Positions 33,272 through 41,956 of a stretch of DNA of 64,000 nt are shown here, piece after piece. The notes below the pieces were generated by a model. The model searched no databases. It had not been told where the DNA came from and worked only from the letters and a program-made list of their open reading frames with translations. The stretch's first letter is position 1. The number at the start of each line of letters is the position of its first letter. This DNA is from Bog-473 sp963704355. GTDB taxonomy: Bacteria > Actinomycetota > Acidimicrobiia > Acidimicrobiales > RAAP-2. The stretch covers positions 4,464,001 to 4,528,000 of the forward strand of contig OY969891.1 of NCBI GenBank assembly GCA_963704355.1. The letters run 5' to 3'. Made by a program: the position numbers and the translations under genes.

Positions 33272-34804
33272 ACTCAGCGCTTCGACCGTCGCACGCTGCT
33301 CGCCGCGGCACTGGCGAGCGGCGGCGCAGCCGTCTTGGCGGCGGCGGCACGGGGTGACACTGCCGCGGCCGGGGCGGCGGTGACCCGGGCGGCGGCCTCG
33401 ACCAAAGCGGCGGGCTCGGACCTTGGGGCGATCCAACACGTCGTCTTCCTCATGCAGGAGAACCGGTCGTTCGACCACTACTACGGCTCGTATCGCGGGG
33501 TGCGGGGCTTCGACGACCATCCGGCCGGGGACCTCGGCGTGTTCGCGCAGGCGTGGCCGGGCGGGCGTGAGCGGACGCTGCTGCCGTTCCACCTCGACAG
33601 CGCCACCGGCATCGGCGAGTGCACCACGGACCTCGACCACAGCTGGGAGGGCGAGCACCTGAGCCGGGGTCCGGGCGACAACAGCGCGTTCGTGCGCACG
33701 CACGTCCGGAACGAGTTCGAGGGGCCCGACAACGGCACGCTCACCATGGGGTACTACCGGCGCAGCGACTTGCCGTTCTATTACGCGCTCGCCGACGCGT
33801 TCACGATCTGTGACAACTATCACTGCTCGGTGCTCGGCCCGACGCACCCGAACCGGCTGATGTCGCTGTCGGGCACCCTCGACCCCGCGGGCCACGCGGG
33901 CGGGCCGGTGCTCGAGACGCTCCACGATCCCGGCGCCGTGTACAGCGCCTCCTGGGACACCATGCCCGAGGTGCTCGAGGACGCCGGCGTGAGCTGGAAG
34001 GTCTACACGCCGACCGGCACGCTCTACGCGCCGGCCTTCTTCGAGAAGTACGGCCTGGGCGCGACCGACGCCATCCTCCCGTTCTTCCGCCAGTACCGCG
34101 ACCCGTCGTCGGCGCTGTACCAGAAGGCGTTCCTGGCGCTGTATCCAGACGACTTCGTCGCCGACGTCGCGTCGGGACAGCTGCCGGCGGTGAGCTGGAT
34201 CCTGCCGCCCGCCGGCTACGACGAGCACCCCTCCTCGCCGCCCGCGCTGGGCGAGTGGTTCACCAGCCGGCTGCTGGCCGCGCTCGTCGCCAACGCCGCC
34301 GTGTGGTCCAAGACCGTGCTCTTCCACATGTACGACGAGAACGACGGCTTCTTCGACCACGTCGCCCCGCCGGTGCCGCCGGGCGGGACGGCGGGCGAGT
34401 ATCTCGGCGCGCCACACCTGCCGGCGGACGCGATGGGCGTCCGGGGCCCGGTCGGACTCGGCTTCCGCGTGCCGATGCTCGTGCTCTCACCGTTCAGCCG
34501 GGGCGGGCACGTCGCCTCCGAGGTGTTCGACCACACGTCGCAGCTGCGCTTCCTCGAGGAGCGTTTCGGGGTGCGGGCCCCCAACATCTCGGCATGGCGG
34601 CGGCGCACGGCGGGCGACCTCACGTCGGCCCTGCGTGTCGGCCACGCCGACGCGTCGGTGCCCGCGCTCCCGAGCACGGCGCACGACCAGACGGCCGACG
34701 TGATGGCGCTCGGGTGCTCGGAGGCGACGATCTTGGAGGTGGGGCCGTCGCTCCCGCCCTACCCGGTGCCGGCGCACCAGTCGATGCCGCGCCAGGAGGC
34801 GTGA
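33269..34804 (+). CDS. Tat-exported phosphoesterase (phospholipase C-like)
   Basis: Secreted phosphoesterase of the bacterial phospholipase C / acid phosphatase AcpA superfamily. The N-terminus RFDRRTLLAAALASGGAAVL is a twin-arginine signal. Family motifs are QHVVFLMQENRSFDHYYGSY (metal ligands Glu, Asn), CDNYHCSVLGPTHPNRLMSL, and LFHMYDENDGFFDHVAPP. The C-terminal half includes SPFSRGGHVASEVFDHTSQL. 511 aa. Whether it cleaves phospholipids or other phosphodiesters is not resolved. The GTG start at 33269 is the last codon possibility of the 14-bp repeat and lacks a normal SD; translation may depend on reinitiation after the SRAP stop. Confidence 0.85.
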   Translation: MTQRFDRRTLLAAALASGGAAVLAAAARGDTAAAGAAVTRAAASTKAAGSDLGAIQHVVFLMQENRSFDHYYGSYRGVRGFDDHPAGDLGVFAQAWPGGRERTLLPFHLDSATGIGECTTDLDHSWEGEHLSRGPGDNSAFVRTHVRNEFEGPDNGTLTMGYYRRSDLPFYYALADAFTICDNYHCSVLGPTHPNRLMSLSGTLDPAGHAGGPVLETLHDPGAVYSASWDTMPEVLEDAGVSWKVYTPTGTLYAPAFFEKYGLGATDAILPFFRQYRDPSSALYQKAFLALYPDDFVADVASGQLPAVSWILPPAGYDEHPSSPPALGEWFTSRLLAALVANAAVWSKTVLFHMYDENDGFFDHVAPPVPPGGTAGEYLGAPHLPADAMGVRGPVGLGFRVPMLVLSPFSRGGHVASEVFDHTSQLRFLEERFGVRAPNISAWRRRTAGDLTSALRVGHADASVPALPSTAHDQTADVMALGCSEATILEVGPSLPPYPVPAHQSMPRQEA

Positions 34805-34835
34805 GCGGCGGCGTGAGGCAGCGGCGGAGGCACGG

Positions 34836-35833
34836 TCAGCCCACCCGTGCCGTCGCCACGATGACATCGGTCTCCCCCGCCCGCGGCCCGAGCCCGACGC
34901 GGCGCCCCATCCAGCCGGTGCGCTCGAGCGCGCGGTCGAAGTAGGCGGCGTCGAAACCGAGCTCGAGCCAGCCGTGGGTGCGGCTCGACCACACCGACAA
35001 CCCGTCGAGGCGCGGGCCCCACGGGTACTCGAGGCGCTGGATCGGTTCGGCGGCGAAGAGGACCGCGCCGCCGGGTCGCACGATCTCGTGGAGGCGTCCG
35101 AGCATGGCGATGTGGTCGGCGCAGTGGTGGAAGCTCTCGAAGAAGATCGCGGCGTCGAAGGGCTCGTCCGTCGCGAAGCCGAGCATGTCGCCCTCCGAGA
35201 CGGTGAGCCCCCCCGGCCCGGCGCAGCGCTGCGCTATGAGCGAGCAGAACTTGGGGTCGAACTCGACGACGGTGACATCGAGCCCGGTCGCCACCAGGTC
35301 GGCGGTGAGGTTGCCCCAGCCGGCCCCGAACTCGACGACACGGACGCGGGCTGAGTCGCGCGGCAGGGAGGACGCCAGCGGCGGCAGAGCGCCCGACAGG
35401 CACTCGAGCAGGTGGCCGCGGGCGACGAGGTCGCGCCCGACGAGCCCCAGCGACCCGGTCTGGTACGGGAACGGCCGCGCCAGTGCCGCCGGCAGGTCGA
35501 AGGGCGAGGCCTCGAACGCGGTGTCGTAGTCCGCGCGCCCGAGATGCGACGGTAGAGGTCCCACGTCCAGGCGCGGTACGCGTCGGAGAACGGGTCGTCG
35601 GGCTGCTTGGTGGGGAGCACGACCTCGAACGAATCGAGCCGTGCCCGCGCCTCGTCGGGCGAGGACGCCATCAGCTCCGTCGCTCGGGCCAGCTCGGCGC
35701 CGAGCTCGCCGAGGGCCACCCGGCGCGGGCCGGGATGCCCGAGCGCGGCGCGCACGCGCCGGCGCAGGGGAGGCGGCAACGCGTCGACCGCCCGGGCGGC
35801 CAGCTGCCGGGCGCCGGGCGCCGAACGGTCCAT
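34836..35833 (-). pseudogene. SAM-dependent methyltransferase gene with an apparent frameshift
   Basis: Two frames together make one protein of about 330 residues. The upstream frame (from ATG 35833) codes for MDRSAPGARQLAARAV through YRAWTWDLYRRISG. The downstream frame continues with RADYDTAFEASPFDLPAAL and a class I methyltransferase domain: VRVVEFGAGWGNLTADLV (SAM motif I), VTVVEFDPKFC, AAIFFESFHHCAD. The switch needs a one-base change in the GC run at about 35531-35545 (GGGCGCGCGG on the coding strand). It may be a real inactivation, an assembly indel, or a functional short ORF starting at 35564. The substrate is unknown. Confidence 0.65.
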
Positions 35834-35870
35834 GCGGGGCGGTGAATCCTGGGCGGTCCGGCTCAGCGGC

Positions 35871-36167
35871 TCAGCCCGGGGGGAGGGCGACGGCGTCGAA
35901 CATGGTCGCCGTGGCGCCGGTCATGCGGCCCAGGTTCCGCTCGCCGAACGCGGTCTCGTGGGGTTGGGCCAGGTGCGCATCGAGGCGGTCCTTGGACTCC
36001 CAGCACTCGAAGAAGCGGAAGGTGTTCGGCTCCTCGAGGTCCTCGGACCACCAATACTCGACGCAGCCGGCGTCGCGACGGCTCGCCTCGGTGACCGCGG
36101 CCAGGCTGGCCAGCACGTCCCCACGGTCGGAGGCGTCGAAGCTCATGGAGCCGGCGATGATGATCAT
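35871..36167 (-). CDS. ABM-fold putative quinol monooxygenase / antibiotic biosynthesis monooxygenase domain protein
   Basis: 98-residue dimeric alpha-beta barrel protein. It starts MIIIAGSMSFDASDR and has the family signature GCVEYWWSEDLEEPNTF followed by FFECWESKDRLDAHLAQPH, as in YgiN-like monooxygenases. Enzymatic activity is not certain for such proteins. ATG 36167 was chosen because homologues begin exactly there, though the frame is open far upstream. It starts 20 bp after the amidohydrolase stop on the same strand, so the two are probably co-transcribed. Confidence 0.85.
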   Translation of the reverse strand: MIIIAGSMSFDASDRGDVLASLAAVTEASRRDAGCVEYWWSEDLEEPNTFRFFECWESKDRLDAHLAQPHETAFGERNLGRMTGATATMFDAVALPPG

Positions 36168-36187
36168 GGCCGGGACAGTACAAGCCT

Positions 36188-37492
36188 TCAGCGGGCGACC
36201 TCCGTCCCCGGCCCCAGGTGGGCGGGGCCCTCGAGGTCGTCGAGGTCGTCCTTGACCAGCGTCCCGCCCTTCATCACCGCGAGCAGGCGCGCCGGGTCCT
36301 GCAACACCGCGATGTCGGACAACGGGTCGCCGTCGACGACGAGCAGGTCGGCCAGGAAGCCCTCTCGTACCGCGCCGAGCTCGTGGCCCCGCCCGAGCAA
36401 CTCGGCGCCGTGGCGGGTGGCCCACCGGATGACGTCGACCGCCGGGATCCCCGCCTCCTTCACGTAGAACTCGAGCTCGTCGGCGTAGCGCCCGTGCGGC
36501 AGCCCGATCGCTCCGTAGTCGTCGCCGCACAGCAGCTTCACGCCGGCCGCGTTCGCGGCCGGGAGGATGGCGAGCGCCCGTTCGATGTCCTGCGCCATGG
36601 CGGCGGTGAACCCGAGGCCGCCCCCGCCCATCATTTCGGCGAAGCGGGCCGGGAAGAGCTGGCTCGGCACGAGGAACGTGCCCCGCTCGACCATGCGCTC
36701 GATCGCCTCCTCGTCCAGCCCGTCCCCGTGGTCGACGACGTCGATCCCCGCGTCGAGCGCCAGGTGAATGGCGTCCCGGTTGGCGATGTGGCCGCGCACC
36801 AGCGCGCCCCGCTCGTGCGCGGCGTCGATCCCGGCGGCGAGCTCGGCAGCGGACATCTCGGTCTGCTCGCTGGGCGCGACCGTGCCGTGGCCGCCGGTGA
36901 CGAACATCTTGATGATCTCGGCGCCCTGCTTGATCTCCTCACGCACGGCGCGCCGGAACTCGTCGGGACCGTCGGAGCGGTTGATGGCGCCGCGGGCGCC
37001 CACGTCCCAGTACCAGGGGAAGCTCTTGTCCCCGGCGTGGCCGGTGGTGCTCACGTCGCGGCTGCCCGCCATCAGGCGGGGCCCGGGAAAGAGGCCCTCC
37101 GCGATGGCGGCCTTCATGGAGGCGTCGATGGCGAACGGCGCGCCGGCGCTCACCGCACCCGTGAACCCGCTGCGCAGGAGCATCTGCAGGTGGTGGGCGG
37201 CGCGGACGGCCTGCAGGGCGGGGGGCTCCTCGAGCCCGAAGGGGGCCGTCTTCGACCCGAGCTCGTGGTAGGTGGCGTGGAAGTGGCTGCTCACCAGGCC
37301 GGGCATCACGGTCCGTCCGGCGAGGTCGACCACCCGGTCCTCGGGGCCCACTGGAACCTCTCCGGCGTCGCCGTCCGCGTCCGCTTCGGTTCGCACCAGC
37401 GCAATCCGGCGGTCCTCGACGACTACTGCGGTGTGGGGCCGTGCGCCCTCGGCGTCGAGCACGGTTGCACCGAGGAGAACGAGCCGGGCCAT
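36188..37492 (-). CDS. Metal-dependent amidohydrolase (imidazolonepropionase-like)
   Basis: TIM-barrel hydrolase of the amidohydrolase superfamily, cytosolic, acting on an amide or cyclic amide. Motifs in order: VMPGLVSSHFHATYHELG (metal-binding HxH), IIKMFVTGGHG with a likely carbamylated/metal Lys, VRGHIANRDAI and VVDHGDGLD with His ligands, and LLCGDDYG with the catalytic Asp. The C-terminal LLGRGHELGAVREGFLADLL is the usual return of the beta-sandwich. 434 aa from ATG 37492; a GTG at 37501 is possible. The substrate is unknown. It shares direction with the ABM-fold gene. Confidence 0.88.
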   Translation of the reverse strand: MARLVLLGATVLDAEGARPHTAVVVEDRRIALVRTEADADGDAGEVPVGPEDRVVDLAGRTVMPGLVSSHFHATYHELGSKTAPFGLEEPPALQAVRAAHHLQMLLRSGFTGAVSAGAPFAIDASMKAAIAEGLFPGPRLMAGSRDVSTTGHAGDKSFPWYWDVGARGAINRSDGPDEFRRAVREEIKQGAEIIKMFVTGGHGTVAPSEQTEMSAAELAAGIDAAHERGALVRGHIANRDAIHLALDAGIDVVDHGDGLDEEAIERMVERGTFLVPSQLFPARFAEMMGGGGLGFTAAMAQDIERALAILPAANAAGVKLLCGDDYGAIGLPHGRYADELEFYVKEAGIPAVDVIRWATRHGAELLGRGHELGAVREGFLADLLVVDGDPLSDIAVLQDPARLLAVMKGGTLVKDDLDDLEGPAHLGPGTEVAR

Positions 37493-37531
37493 CGGGCCCA
37501 CGATACCCAGCGGCGCCCGCCCCGCCCGAGC

Positions 37532-37585
37532 CTGCGAGCCCTGCGAGCCCTACAAGCCCTGCGAGTCCTGCGAGCCCTGCGAGCC
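37532..37585. repeat. 9-bp tandem repeat (6 copies) between divergent genes
   Basis: CTGCGAGCC-type units, with variants CTACAAGCC and CTGCGAGTC, fill most of the 128-bp gap between the amidohydrolase and alpha/beta hydrolase starts. The repeat would sit in both promoter regions. Confidence 0.85.
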
Positions 37586-37621
37586 GCGCGACACGACGGA
37601 CTTTGCGATGATGTCGCGCCA

Positions 37622-38359
37622 ATGGCGCGCATCGTCCTCGTCCACGGGGCCTTCAACGAGCTGTGGGGCCCCAACGAGCTCAAGTCCAAGTGGCTGCCCG
37701 CCGTGCAGGACGGGCTCTGGCACCACGGCGTCCAGGTGGCGGACGAGGACATCGCGGTCTGCTTCTACGGCGACCTGTTCCGCCGTCACCCGGGCACCGA
37801 GGAGGAGCAGCTCCTCGCGCAGTCACGGGCCGGCATCGCCGAGGCGCTGTCCGGGCTGGAGGGTGGCGAGGGGCTGGACGTGCTCAGCCAGGCGGCCAGT
37901 GACGCCATCTTCCAGCGCACCGTGGACATGGTCACCGTGATGACGGCCGAGCCTGACGTGCGGGAGCGGCTGCACGGCCGGCTGGCCGCGCTCATCACCC
38001 CCGACACCCGCGTGCTGGTCGCGCACTCGTTCGGGTCGGTGCTCTCCTACACGGCCCTGGCCGACCACCCCGAGTGGCCGGTGCGCACGTTCGTGACGCT
38101 GGGCTCCCCGCTGGCCGTACCGCAGATGTTCGATCTGACTAGGCCGCCCGCCGGAGGCGTCGGCCCGTGGCCCGGCTCGATCGAGCGGTGGGTGAACATC
38201 CGGGCCATCGGGGACAAGGCGGCCGTGTCCCTCGTCGACAAGTTCGGGTCCCGGATCGAGGAGGTGTTCGTCGACAACGGGCACCGGGTCCACGCCCCGG
38301 AGCCGTACCTCAACTCACGGCCGACGGGGTGGGCCATCGCCCAGGGTCTCAGCGCCTGA
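37622..38359 (+). CDS. Alpha/beta hydrolase-fold protein
   Basis: 245-residue cytosolic hydrolase. It begins with the fold's first strand and oxyanion region (RIVLVHGAFNELWGPNE). The nucleophile elbow is VAHSFGS at about residues 136-142. There is no signal peptide. The C-terminus contains DNGHRVHAPEPYLN with a plausible catalytic His. It resembles serine-esterase/PGAP1-like bacterial proteins of unknown substrate. ATG 37622 lacks a clear SD. A palindromic dispersed element (copy B) starts 23 bp after the stop. Confidence 0.75.
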   Translation: MARIVLVHGAFNELWGPNELKSKWLPAVQDGLWHHGVQVADEDIAVCFYGDLFRRHPGTEEEQLLAQSRAGIAEALSGLEGGEGLDVLSQAASDAIFQRTVDMVTVMTAEPDVRERLHGRLAALITPDTRVLVAHSFGSVLSYTALADHPEWPVRTFVTLGSPLAVPQMFDLTRPPAGGVGPWPGSIERWVNIRAIGDKAAVSLVDKFGSRIEEVFVDNGHRVHAPEPYLNSRPTGWAIAQGLSA

Positions 38360-38382
38360 GCGGCCCGACGCCGTGGTTGGCC

Positions 38383-38432
38383 GATGTCCCCAAAAACCGT
38401 AAACCGGTCTGTGCATAGTTTTCGGAGACATC
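38383..38432 (-). repeat. Dispersed palindromic element, copy B (most symmetrical, inverted)
   Basis: 50 bp with arms GATGTCCCCAAAAACC and GTTTTCGGAGACATC in inverted orientation around GTAAACCGGTCTGTGCATA. Read on the minus strand it aligns over its full length with the copies at 52544 and 52704. It lies between a hydrolase gene and a convergent aldo/keto reductase gene. Confidence 0.85.
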
Positions 38433-38481
38433 ATCGGGACTCTCCGCCACACGCCATCTCCTAGCCTCGCCCCGAGCCGAG

Positions 38482-39510
38482 TCAGCGCGGACGTCGCCGT
38501 AGCGAGGCGTCCGCGATGGCAGCCGGCACCCACCCGACGTCCGTCTCGTTGAGGTCGATCCCCGGCGCCACGATCTCGTCAATGCGGTCCAGCACGTCCG
38601 GGGTCAGGCGCAACTCGAGCGCGGGCAGCTGCGACTCGAGGTGCTCCATGGTGCGCGGCCCGATGATCGGGCACGTGACGGCCGGGTGCTCGAGCACGAA
38701 CCCGAGCGCCAACAGGATCAGCGACAGCCCGGCCGAGTCCGCCAGATCGGTGAGCTTCGCGACGGCATCGAGCTTGGCCTGGTTCCCGGGGAGCTCCGTG
38801 TCGTAACGGTCGGGCATGAACGCGGCCCGCTGGCTCGTGTTCGCCTTGCCGGGCCCGAACGCGCCCGACAACCATCCGCCCGCCAGCGGGCTCCACGACA
38901 GCACGCCCATGCCGTACTTCTGGCAGGTCGGCAGCACGTCCTTCTCGATACTCCGTACGAGGATGGAGTACGGCGGCTGCTCGGTGACGAAGCGCTCGCG
39001 CGACCGGCGCTCGGACACCCACTGCGCCTCCACCACCTCTTGGGCGGGGAAGGTCGAACTGCCGAAGTAGCGGATCTTGCCCGCGCGCACCAGGTCGGTC
39101 AGCGCGCCGAGCGTCTCGTCGATGTCGGTCTCGGGCGAGGGCCGGTGGATCTGGTAGAGGTCGATGTAGTCGACACCGAGGCGGCGCAGGCTGTTCTCGC
39201 ACTCGGTCATGATCCAGCGTCGCGAGTTCCCCTGCGCGTTCGGATCACGGCCCATCGCCCCGTGCACCTTGGTCGCGAGCACCATCCGGTGCCGCTTGAT
39301 CTGCGCCAGCGCCTTGCCGACGATCTCCTCGGACTCGCCGTGCGAGTAGACGTCGGCGGTGTCGACGAAGTTGATGCCGGCGTCGAGCGCGGCGTGGATG
39401 ATGCGGATGGAGTCGTCGTGATCACGGTTGCCGAACGACCCGAACATCATCGCCCCGAGGCACAGGGGGCTCACCTTGAGGCCGGTCCGGCCGAGTATGC
39501 GGTAGTCCAT
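38482..39510 (-). CDS. Aldo/keto reductase
   Basis: NADPH-dependent TIM-barrel reductase of 342 residues. The N-terminal YRILGRTGLKVSPLCLGAM and FVDTADVYSHGESEEIVGKA carry the catalytic Asp and Tyr. VLATKVHG provides the Lys, and YIDLYQIHRPSPETDIDET the His. The C-terminal NADPH-binding end is CPIIGPRTMEHLESQLPAL. It belongs to the YajO/AKR11-like group; the substrate is unknown. ATG 39510. It converges with the upstream hydrolase and is 48 bp from the next gene on the same strand (39559-40605). Confidence 0.92.
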   Translation of the reverse strand: MDYRILGRTGLKVSPLCLGAMMFGSFGNRDHDDSIRIIHAALDAGINFVDTADVYSHGESEEIVGKALAQIKRHRMVLATKVHGAMGRDPNAQGNSRRWIMTECENSLRRLGVDYIDLYQIHRPSPETDIDETLGALTDLVRAGKIRYFGSSTFPAQEVVEAQWVSERRSRERFVTEQPPYSILVRSIEKDVLPTCQKYGMGVLSWSPLAGGWLSGAFGPGKANTSQRAAFMPDRYDTELPGNQAKLDAVAKLTDLADSAGLSLILLALGFVLEHPAVTCPIIGPRTMEHLESQLPALELRLTPDVLDRIDEIVAPGIDLNETDVGWVPAAIADASLRRRPR

Positions 39511-39558
39511 GGCGCCGAGGCTAGCCAGGGGCCTGGCAGCCCGCCCCGCGCACCCGCC

Positions 39559-40605
39559 TCAGCCGCCGAGGCGGGTGCTGGCGTCGGCCGCCGCCCACAA
39601 CACCTCGGGCCGGCCGCTGCGGGCGAAGCTGCGGAGCGCCGCCTCGGTGAGCTTGATGGCGTGCTCGTCACCCGACGCCAGCGCCTGGTCGACCAGCTCC
39701 TCGCGCGAGGGCCAGCGCTCGCCGTGCGCCGGCAACGGCCCGTTGCGGTCGACGTCGTAGGCGACGTGCAGCGCGGCGGCCGCCTGCCACACGTAGCCGA
39801 GCGCGGCGTCGCGGTCCTCCGCGGCCAGCCACGGGAGCACGAGCTCGCAGGCGAGCGGCGAGGTCACGGAGTGCAGCATGCCGATGGCGCCGCCGCCGTC
39901 GGCGTTGCGCAGGTAGGCCAGCGCGCCGCCGGTGGCCAGCTGGTCGAGCAGCTCGACGGCGCCGCCGCTCCACCCGAGCGAGGCCACCCCCTGCTCGAAC
40001 TCGTCGGCGATCCCGTCGACCTGGGCCACCATGTCGCTGATGAGGAGCTGGCGGGGCGCGTCCTCGGGAAGGTAGGGCAAGTCGGCCAGCGCCTCGGCGA
40101 CGCCTTGATGCCCGATCAGCAGTGGCGGCCCGGGGAGCTCCTGGTAGCTCGAGGCCCAGAAGGCGAGCCCGTTCGCCACCTCGAGTCGCCGGGGCGCCGT
40201 GTCGGCCGCGACCAGGGCGCGCACGCCGTGCCCGGTACGGATCAGGCCGTGGGCAGCCGCCCCGATCGTGCCGGGCATTAGTCGCGGCGCCCACTCCCCC
40301 ACCACGGCGGCGACGGGGCGGTCGGCGACCTCGCGCTCGAAGAGGGCGAGCCATTCCGGGAACCGCTCGGAGCGGCCGAGCGCGGCGGGCCACTCCTCCT
40401 CGGACAGGGGTCGGCGCGCCGGGGCCGGCGCCTCGTCGAGGCGCGGACGGTAGCGCTCCACCCAGCCGGCGATGGCGTCGTCGCGGCCCAGGTGATCGAG
40501 CGCCTCGGCCGCCATGGGCCCGTGATTGGCCAGGCCGAGCGGGCCGTAGGTCGGCGCCGTGGCGGCGAACACGGTCAACGCGTCATCGAGGGCCGCCGAC
40601 TGCAT
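39559..40605 (-). CDS. Questin oxidase-like family protein
   Basis: 348-residue protein resembling the questin oxidase (Baeyer-Villiger-type, GedK-like) family. It has the N-terminal LANHGPMAAEALDHLGRDD, then VERYRPRLDEAP, a central AAHGLIRTGHGVRAL, and late LHSVTSPLACELVLPWL with CYVWQAAAALHVAYD-like His residues, which are family-typical. Bacterial members are uncharacterised. No signal peptide or membrane span. ATG 40605. It probably shares a transcript with the downstream aldo/keto reductase and is divergent from the CoA-transferase. Confidence 0.7.
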   Translation of the reverse strand: MQSAALDDALTVFAATAPTYGPLGLANHGPMAAEALDHLGRDDAIAGWVERYRPRLDEAPAPARRPLSEEEWPAALGRSERFPEWLALFEREVADRPVAAVVGEWAPRLMPGTIGAAAHGLIRTGHGVRALVAADTAPRRLEVANGLAFWASSYQELPGPPLLIGHQGVAEALADLPYLPEDAPRQLLISDMVAQVDGIADEFEQGVASLGWSGGAVELLDQLATGGALAYLRNADGGGAIGMLHSVTSPLACELVLPWLAAEDRDAALGYVWQAAAALHVAYDVDRNGPLPAHGERWPSREELVDQALASGDEHAIKLTEAALRSFARSGRPEVLWAAADASTRLGG

Positions 40606-40685
40606 CGCTCCAGTATGGCGAGGCCGGGCCTCCGGCGCCGGGGCCGGTGACCGCTACGATCCGGCCTTCGACGACGGGAGGACAG

Positions 40686-41927
40686 ATGGCGACCACGCCG
40701 CCGCTGCAGGGTTTGCGGATCATCGAGTGCTCGGCCCTTGGGCCGGCGGCGATCACCACGGCGCTGGTCGACCTGGGGGCGGACGTGATCAAGGTGGAGC
40801 CGCCCGCCGGCGACTACATCCGCGAGATGACCTGGCCCATCGTCGAGGGCGTCTCTCTCATGCATCTCCACGTCAACCGGGGCAAGCGGTCCATCACCCT
40901 CGACCTGCGCACCGAAGCCGGGGTGGGCATCCTCAAGGAGCTGGCGGCCACCGCCGACGTCGTCGTCGAGGCCATGCGCCCCGGCGCACTGGCCAAGCGC
41001 GGCGTGGGCTACGACGACCTCAAGGTCACGAACCCGAAGATCGTCTTCTGCACCATCTCGGGATACGGCATGACCGGGCCCTACCGCGACTACCCGAGCC
41101 ACGGCGTGGCCTACGACACCTGGGCCGGCATCGTGAAGGTGGCCACCGACGAGGAGGGGTTCGCGTACATTCCCGAGCACGTGTCCATCGGCATCAACGC
41201 CGGACCGCTCTACGGGGCGCTGGGCATCCTGGCCGCCGTGATCCGCGCCCGCACCACGGGTGAGGGCTCCTACATCGACATCGCCCAGTCCGACGCCGCC
41301 GCCGCCATGGACTGGTACCGCTCGGAGTCCTATCGCGCCTACGAGCGCCCCGAGGACGAGGTCACCGGCAACAAGGCGGACAACTACGAACGGCGCGCCC
41401 CGGGCACGGCGGGCATGGTCGAGGGCGTGCGCTACCAGGTCTACGAGACGGCTGATCAGAAGCACGTCCTCTTCATGGCGTCGGAGCAGGCCTTCTGGAA
41501 GAACTTTTGCGAGGGCGTGGACCGCATGGAGCTCTTCGAGCGCTGGCCAGGGTCCAGGTACGCCGACCACGCCCGGGGCAACCGCGAGCTCCAGCACGAG
41601 CTGCGCGAAATCTTCCGCACCAAGACGGCGCAGGAGTGGCTGGAGTTCGGCGGGGAGGTCAATACGCCGATCGCCCCGGTCAACACGCCCAAGACAGTGC
41701 TCGAGGACCCACAGTTCGCCGACCGATTCCCACTGCTGCCGCAGTCGGACATGGGCGCCGACCAGTTGTTCACGCCCCTGCACTTCGTTGACGAGGAGCT
41801 GCCCCGCCCGACGATGGCGCCGACGGTCGGCCAGCACACCGACGACGTCTTGCGCACGGTGCTCGGCTACGACGACAATCGCATCGCTAGCGCCCGGGAC
41901 GGGGGGGCATTCGGAGCCGGCGCGTAG
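40686..41927 (+). CDS. CaiB/BaiF (family III) CoA-transferase
   Basis: Cytosolic CoA-transferase moving CoA between carboxylic acids; dimeric interlocked fold. Hallmarks: PPLQGLRIIECSALGPAA, GADVIKVEPPAGDYIR, NRGKRSITLDLRTEAG, and the region GSYIDIAQSDAAAAM that carries the catalytic Asp in family III. The C-terminal end has TPIAPVNTPKTVLEDPQF. 413 aa, standard. ATG 40686 follows GGGAGG at 40676-40681. It is followed after about 29 bp by a Gfo/Idh/MocA gene in the same direction. The acid substrate cannot be predicted. Confidence 0.92.
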   Translation: MATTPPLQGLRIIECSALGPAAITTALVDLGADVIKVEPPAGDYIREMTWPIVEGVSLMHLHVNRGKRSITLDLRTEAGVGILKELAATADVVVEAMRPGALAKRGVGYDDLKVTNPKIVFCTISGYGMTGPYRDYPSHGVAYDTWAGIVKVATDEEGFAYIPEHVSIGINAGPLYGALGILAAVIRARTTGEGSYIDIAQSDAAAAMDWYRSESYRAYERPEDEVTGNKADNYERRAPGTAGMVEGVRYQVYETADQKHVLFMASEQAFWKNFCEGVDRMELFERWPGSRYADHARGNRELQHELREIFRTKTAQEWLEFGGEVNTPIAPVNTPKTVLEDPQFADRFPLLPQSDMGADQLFTPLHFVDEELPRPTMAPTVGQHTDDVLRTVLGYDDNRIASARDGGAFGAGA

Positions 41928-41956
41928 GTGGCGTCGCCGGCGAGAGGAAGAGCGTG

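Noticed and set aside
32396..34417. Minus-strand frame of 673 codons opposite the SRAP and phosphoesterase genes
   Set aside because: Antisense shadow; the sense strand carries two clear families with intact catalytic motifs.
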